A DNA stretch of 64,000 nt from Spironucleus salmonicida (lineage: Eukaryota > Fornicata > Diplomonadida > Hexamitidae). Made by a program: the position numbers and the translations under genes. Positions 57,944 through 64,000 of the stretch are shown here, in pieces; position 1 is the first letter of the stretch, and each line of letters starts with the position of its first letter. The stretch covers positions 1,546,001 to 1,610,000 of the forward strand of contig CM035318.1 of assembly GCA_000497125.2 (NCBI GenBank). Reading direction: 5' to 3'. Under the pieces are notes generated by a model, which had not been told where the DNA came from, searched no databases, and saw nothing but the letters and a program-made list of their open reading frames with translations.

Positions 57944-58369
57944 ATGCCTTCAGATGAATTACTTAAGCTTAGAGCAAAAACTTTAAAACTTAGATAAGAC
58001 ACAGACTAAATGGAATAAAATTTATAATAACATTTTACCTAACTTGGACTTAACAAAGATATAATTTCCATCGATGAAAATGAAGTAATGGCAGGGATGT
58101 AAGCTATGGCGGAAAAATATAAGATAACACAACCATAGCCTCGTTTGCCTTTCTCATAAATAAAACCAAAGCCATTATCAAAACCAAATTCTGCATCTAG
58201 TACACCATAAAGAGTTCCATTTACTGAAAAATCTGAGCCTACAAAGTCAATCTCTAAAATCATATAGAAACCGCCTATGAAGCCTGTTAGACCATTATCT
58301 GCCAAAACACAAGATAACAATATGTAGGGTTTGAGTATTTCAGGAATTTAAATTAGCGGGAAAAAGTGA
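57944..58369 (+). CDS. Hypothetical protein with disordered C-terminus, 141 aa
   Basis: N-terminal helix (MPSDELLKLRAKTLKLRQD, then MEQNLQQHFTQLG) followed by a Pro/Lys/Ser-rich low-complexity tail (PFSQIKPKPLSKPNSASS; IIQKPPMKPVRPLSAKTQ). It may be a microtubule- or membrane-associated adaptor, but no family is recognised. Its TGA at 58367-58369 is 11 bases from the convergent armadillo gene's stop. The overlapping minus-strand frame of 93 codons is a shadow. Confidence 0.7.
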
Positions 58370-58380
58370 AAATTTCTTCA

Positions 58381-61300
58381 TCATTCAAGCTCACCTTCAA
58401 GCAGTTATTTAACACTTGATTTATCAGCAGCAGGTTCAACAGGCTAAATTGGTTAAGGTTCACTAACAACTCCAGGAGCTGGGGTTATATTTTCAGCCTT
58501 TTGTGGTGCAGGAGTTTTTCCTTCACCCTTTCGGATACCAGCATTTCCTGTTAGAATACGTTCATCCATTTAGTCTGGACCTGTTAAAACAGATGTTTAT
58601 TATAGATTAGTTTGGAAATTTCCTGCTTATGTTCTGGCTAAAGAAGCAGATGTTTTTTAAAGGAATAAATCATCGGAGATTAATTCTTCTGGTCTTTCAT
58701 TTCCTTCAATATTAAATGTCATATTTCTACGTATTTAGAATGACATATTATTAAGTCCACCTTCAGCTAGTCCTCCAGGTTTTCTTTCTTAACCACCAAT
58801 AAAGCAATCATCTTGATATAAAACCATAGCAGCGTCTTTAACTTTTTGTGGATCTTGATGAGTTTCCGATTCGATTCTTTCTTTATACACTTCAAGTGAG
58901 GTAATATGATGGATTCTAATATTTGTAATTGCAGAAGCAGATGAATTTTATGTATCTTTGTCAACATGCCCTACTAAAGTAAGTAAACCATAAACAGCAC
59001 CATGCTACCTTAAAAGCAAAGCACATTTTTTATTTTTACTTATTTCGCTCATTGCTTTACATGCAGCTCGATTAACCACAAAGTATGGATTTCTTGTAGC
59101 TTATGGATCACGGTCCACAGGAGGCTCACGTTAAGAATAAGCGGGTTCTTTAAAGTTAACTTCTGATCCAAATTTATTAGGACAAGGCTATAACGCAATA
59201 CCAACAGCTTCAATGTAAGTAAGATTTGCATTTCTATGCTTCTATAAACTTTAGGAATCAAATACTGAACATCCATCTGGTGATTAAATTGATCTAACTA
59301 AAGCGGGAATAGTGCCCATATCAGCGGTGCATGCCATATTATCATTAATTTTAGATAAAGTGGCTATTGCAAGGCATGATTTTTCTTTGATTAATAAGTC
59401 AATATAAAAATCATATGAACGTTCAGTTCTAGAATTTACTTTGGAATGTTGCTTTAATAATTCGCAAATTACTGGTAGTACCTCATATTCAGTTAACACC
59501 TTTGCATTTTCACGATCTTACGCCAACTCAGCTACCACACCCATTAACCAACCGCGGGTTTCTAAAACAAGTCGTGGTGCATATTAATCAGTAGGGTCAG
59601 CTTCGAATTTTCTCTTTAATAATGTAGCAATAACTTCTAATGAAGTTGTTAATGAACGACCAACTTTAAATGAACGAGTCTTATCTCTTAAAACAGGTGT
59701 CAGTGCTTTAGCTGCAGCACACACCACCTATAGATTATTATGTCTAAGTAAAGTAAACATATATCTTAAACCTTCTGATTCACCAATCTTTTTACAAATA
59801 TCAGAATCATTTTCAGAAGCTGTTGATAAAGAGAAAAGAGTAGCAACTAATATATCGACGTCAGCTACCTAAAGATGAGAAATAAGAGCTTTGAACAAAC
59901 CAGCATTCCCTTTCAGTGCCTTTCTTCCATCAACTGAAGAAAGAAGTGGCACTAAAGCATTCGTAGCCTATACAGCTAGGTCACGTAAGTGCTATGCAGG
60001 TTTGATATTTTATGGCTGAACTTAACCAGTAACGAGTAAATTATTAGCATCAGAACAGCATAATAAATCAATAGGAACATCAATATGACTAGTTAAATTA
60101 CCAACAGCTCCAATCTTGCATAGTTCTAATATATTTTCTTCATTTCTTTCATTGAATGATAGAAAATCTGTTTCGTCATGCTCTAAACAAGTTTGAACTC
60201 CACCAAAATATGGGCCACTTCTACAGACGCTTACAATTGTTCTACAAATGGCCATTGTAGTTTCGTGATCACCTGTTGTTAATAATGAAGACAAATATTT
60301 AAGGCCGCCGGCTGTTCTTACAGTTTAATCAACACCTGAATCTTATGCACAATTTGCTAAAATAGCCACTGCACGTTAAGTTATTCTAGCAGATTATGTT
60401 TTTTTAAAGAGATTAACAACACTGTTAATACCTTTTGTAACCTATATTTCAGCACGACCAGTTTATAGAAGACTTAATTATCTTAATGTATTTGTGATGC
60501 TTTCTATACATAAATCATTCTAATCTAAATTTCTCTTTTATCCTCCACACTATTCAATAAGATCAGTAGTAATAGGTACATTAACAGGGAGTTCGTTAAG
60601 AGCCTACACTAACATACCTACACCTCCAGTTTTAATCATAGTATTTTTGCAGCGATTACTTTTCATTAATTATTCAAAGACTTAAGATATCGCACAAATA
60701 ACACTTCCATTTTCGGCATTTTGATTCATTTAAAAGTCTTTGATAGACTGTTTAAATTAACGTTAAAGTAATTGGATTGCTTAAATTCTTCTCATAAAAT
60801 TCCTTGCCTTCGAATCTTTAGCACAACCTGCTACCATTCTTAAGGCTCTTGCTCTAAGCAAAGCTTAAAATCCAACATTCGATGCAAATTAGGTCTTACA
60901 AAGTGTTAAACCGATACGAATTGCATCTTCTGCTAACAAAGCTGAACGTGAATCTTTTGCTAATTCTGAAAGAGTAGCTAAAATTAATAAAGATTCATAA
61001 CCATACTTAGGATCTACTCTTGGGAGATACTATTAAACGTACTACATACGCTTTTCTGGAGATAGTAGGGTAAAGGTCATATTATTTATTGCACGGAATA
61101 AGGCTTTAACCCCACCATGCTGAATGAACAAAGTTCTTAATTTTGTGGAAGAAAAATCAATTGAAGAATTAATAGTTGACACTGCTAATGCTGCTTATAA
61201 TGTTGAAATATCATTAATTGCGGTAACAAGTTTAGAAAATAATTAAGTATTACCTGGATCTTTTTGGTCACCCTCAACGTGTTCTAGTTCTGAGTCAGAA

Positions 61301-61398
61301 GGTATTTTATCATCTTAACCTTCTGACATTTCTATGAATAGTTCAGGTGAAAATATATCAGTAGCCTTGTTTTGATCTTAATCTTATTGTTAGGTCAT
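58381..61398 (-). CDS. Armadillo-repeat protein, 1005 aa
   Basis: Acidic N-terminus, then a long series of armadillo-type helices: FIQHGGVKALFRAINNM, AALAVST, MIKTGGVGMLVQALNELP, VTKGINSVVNLFKKTQSARITQR, RTAGGLKYLSSLLTTGDHETT, CKKIGESEGLRYMFTLLRHNN and similar, about 14 repeats by eye. The repeats continue to about residue 770, and the last ~230 residues are Pro/Ala-rich and probably disordered (AGIRKGEGKTPAPQKAE). Total length is near that of outer-dynein-arm docking protein ARMC4/ODAD2, but this is not enough to name it. It uses fewer A/T-ending codons than its neighbours. ATG 61396-61398. Confidence 0.85.
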
Positions 61399-61508
61399 TT
61401 TGCGGAATTTGATAGAAGTGACTAATTTATTATATGATAAAAATTATTATCAATTATTTGCAGTGCTAAATTATTTATATATTATATATATAATATTATT
61501 TTTATATA

Positions 61509-62426
61509 ATGGACTCATCATAGTTAACATAAACACCTATTCATGAAATTCCTATTGATTCTAGTAGGAATTAAAACCATATAGAGTAATTAGTAGATAT
61601 ATTAATATCAGGATAAACCGTAGTTTTCTTAACAGGTGCTGGCTTATCTGTCTCATCAGGTATTACCCCTTATCGATATTCATCGCAGGCTATTTGGTCA
61701 AAATTTATACAAGATTAAGGTACAAGAAAATAGTTCAAAAGAGACCCTGCCTCATACTGGAATGATTTTTGGCTTAGAACACATGAAAAATCAGAGTTTT
61801 TAAAAGCGAAGCCAAATCCTGGACATTTTGCAATTTCTGCAATTTTAAGGCTTTGTCCTAATACAAGAATTGTTACCTAAAACATTGATACATTACATAC
61901 AAAAGCAGGAGTAGATTAAGATCGACTTGCTGAAGTACATGGATCACTAGGAAAATACAAATGTATAAATAATAGATGTTAGATAGCAACTTCCAAATAT
62001 GCATCAATAAGATCTTTAGATGATTTGGCTATTGATAATACATCTATGAAAGCTGGAAATCTTAGAATTCGCCCTCCAAGATGTCCAATTTGTCAGGCAC
62101 CAATGATGCCATTAACGCTGATGTTTGACGAAAATTACAATTCACACGATATGTTTGGGTATTCTAAAGCCGAGCGGTGGTTTTAAAAAGCAGCAGCAAT
62201 TGTCTTTGTGGGAACTAGTTTAAGTGTTCGAATTACAAGTGACGCAGTCCGACTAAGTGAGCGCAACAAAGCGTAATATTTTAACTTTAATGTAATGGAT
62301 GATGATAGAGTGTAAAACTAGAAATGGGTTCTAGGCAAAGCAGAAAATACCTTGGAATAAGTTCGTACCATCTTAATTGAAAAGACGCGAACGGTGTCTG
62401 GAAAGCCGAGAATGTGCATTTGGTGA
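61509..62426 (+). CDS. Sirtuin-family NAD-dependent protein deacylase, 305 aa
   Basis: Motifs in order: VVFLTGAGLSVSSGITPYR (NAD-binding GAG and PxR; Phe of the usual DFR is Tyr), TRIVTQNIDTLHTKAG (TQNID), EVHGSLGKYKC (catalytic His), Zn ligands CINNRC and CPIC, and IVFVGTSLSV (GTS). All residues required for catalysis are present. Class assignment (SIR2 class I versus others) is not clear. The 3' third is GC-richer than the 5' part. It is divergent from the armadillo gene (110 bp) and convergent with the TPR gene, stops nine bases apart. Confidence 0.92.
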
Positions 62427-62435
62427 CGAATTTTT

Positions 62436-64000
62436 TCACTTTCCCCTGGGAATTACGGCATTTTTATTCTCTAGTTCCAATGCTTTTCCATAGTCTGCCA
62501 TTGCACTATCATAACATCCAATTGCGTCCAGGCTCGCACCCCTAGAAAAGTACGCTGCTGAATCCTATGGATTTGCCTCAATTGCCTTTGTAAAATCTTC
62601 TATAGCATCCTGCTGCTTCCCGATCTTGTCTAAAGATATACCGCGGTTGTGCAGCGCATGTTGATTCTAAGGGTCTATTTTCAACACTTTAGAATAATCC
62701 TAAATGGCAAGTTCGAATTACTATAGTTTTGCATAAGCATAACCTCTATTAATTAGTAATTTCACATCACTGGGATTTGCTAAAAGAGCCTTACTAGAGT
62801 CGGCAAGGCTCTCCTTAAACATTTATAATTTTCTATAAACTTAAGCCCTTTAGGCGTAAATTTCGATTGATGACGAGTTATGATCAGTTAACAGATGATT
62901 GTAGATTTTTAGGGCCTCTTTGTACATCTAGTTTCCACGCATAATTTCAGCTAACATAAGGCCGTGCTCAACAGATTAGCTAATGTCGTATGCAATTTAA
63001 AAGTCCATAAGAGCTTCACCTCGCTTTTTAAGTGATAAATAACTTTAACCACGAGCAGAGTAGCTTTCACTGGCATTATTATTTAATTAAATCGCATTTG
63101 TGAAATCTTAAACTGCTAATAGATGTTAGTTTAGCCTTGCTAAAACACTACCTCTGTTATGATATGCAAATTACTTTTCTTCGAGCTTTAAACACTTATT
63201 GTAATCATTAAGGGCTTTCTATAGTTCGTTGTTGAGTTCGAAGCAGTATGCTCTTGCAAATAGTAACTGGTATGTTTCTCCACTAATTTTTAAGGCTTAA
63301 TTGTAATCTTCAATAGCTCCTTAATAATTACCCATTCGTCTTTTACTTAAACCTCTAGAGCATAAAAATTCACTATTCGCATCTATTTCTATAGACTTAT
63401 TAAAGCACTATATTGCATCATCAAAATATTCCATTTTATCATAGCAAACACCTAGGTTATGATGTGCAAGAGAATTATTTTCATCTAATTAAATAACACT
63501 TTTATAATCAGAAATAGCGTTTTATAAAAATGACAGTTTATCATAACAAAATGCTCTATTAAGTAATGGTGATATAGCATTTTAATCTGATGATAACGCA
63601 CTTGTAAATGCTTCTGCAGCCTCTGTTAATTTATTTTGTTTTCGAAGATCTAAACCTAATTATGTATAATAGGTTGAGTCAAACGATTGAGGAGTTGACT
63701 TAACACGCTATCTAATGATATCTAAAGGTGATTTTTAAGATAAGTGAATTTCAAAATTAGGATGTTTATAAGGAGAATATAGTCTAGAAAAATTGGAAGA
63801 AATTGAGCTTTCGGAACATTTTGAAACATGCTCTGATTCTATAGCCTGTTAAAATATTTATATTGCAGCTTCACGGTTACTAGATTATGCTAATATTTAC
63901 GCCTTAAGATAAAGTGCTTATGCATGTGATGGACAAAATTACAATATCTAGTTAATATCAAATAAGGCTTTTTCATCATTTTTTAATTCTATGTACGCAT
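62436..64000 (-). CDS. TPR-repeat protein, 5' end beyond window (about 521 codons seen)
   Basis: At least 12 tetratricopeptide repeats of ~34 residues run without break from the window edge to TGA 62436-62438. Examples are KLTEAAEAFTSALSSDQN, NSLAHHNLGVCYDKMEYF, DAIEDFTKAIEANPQDSA and AAYFSRGASLDAIG, with the TPR consensus W/L-G-Y-A-F-A-P positions. It is a scaffold for protein-protein contacts; candidates include O-GlcNAc transferase-like repeats or a ciliary TPR protein, but the N-terminus is not in the window. No catalytic domain follows the repeats at the C-terminus. The GC content rises toward the 3' end. Confidence 0.9.

Noticed and set aside
58039-58320. Minus-strand 93-codon frame.
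   Set aside because: Shadow of the 57944-58369 plus gene, whose start and stop fit the neighbouring gaps.
1-64000. TGA as a general sense codon (as in karyorelictid ciliates).
   Set aside because: Every recognised conserved gene ends at TGA with tight spacing to its neighbour and none has an internal TGA; only one unidentified region (38.4-40.4 kb) raises the question.

Overview
The window is a very AT-rich, gene-dense eukaryotic nuclear sequence. TAA and TAG occur in frame in almost every conserved protein, where relatives have Gln or polar residues, and TGA is the only codon that ends genes. Two short spliceosomal introns are visible (43 nt and 28 nt), each with an ACTAAC branch motif fused closely to the 3' splice site. 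This code, the parabasalid/diplomonad-like introns, a GT3-type glycogen synthase, a free 2[4Fe-4S] ferredoxin and a flagellar gene set (KAP3, CC2D2A) fit an anaerobic metamonad. An oxymonad of the Streblomastix kind is my best guess; a hexamitid or a ciliate is the alternative. With only one stop codon, open frames of 60-110 codons are expected by chance, so I accepted frames by homology, protein-like composition and tiling with neighbours.

Layout: 1-12.4 kb holds a USP deubiquitinase, a Myb factor, a helical-repeat protein, a p34-like protein, a DEAD-box helicase, a two-membrane-span protein, a UBR1-type E3 ligase and a spliced eS24. 12.4-19 kb holds a coiled-coil protein, ferredoxin, Pol III subunit RPC11, kinesin-2 subunit KAP3, a small spliced membrane protein and a beta-propeller protein. 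19-43.5 kb is bracketed by two nearly identical 2,336-bp repeats (R1, R2) exactly 22,221 bp apart. Between them lie CC2D2A, separase, a winged-helix protein, coiled-coil proteins, glycogen synthase, unknowns and POLE2. 43.9-64 kb holds an M3 peptidase, an EEP nuclease, a MYND protein, an HhH-GPD glycosylase-like protein, an RFC1-like protein, an unusual kinase, a START protein, an armadillo protein, a sirtuin and a TPR protein cut by the window end.

The main oddity is the R repeat. It carries the convergent 3' halves of POLE2 (+) and CC2D2A (-) at about 50% GC. R1 completes CC2D2A and leaves a headless POLE2 tail; R2 completes POLE2 and leaves a headless CC2D2A tail. This is the structure expected if a circle carrying POLE2-R-CC2D2A recombined into another R copy, or of a tandem duplication, or of an assembly join through R.

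Intergenic gaps are tiny: 1-15 bp at many convergent pairs, with one 24-bp overlap. The genes are housekeeping ones (DNA replication, chromosome segregation, ubiquitin, cilium, glycogen) with no operon logic. No intact mobile element, CRISPR array or rRNA gene was seen.
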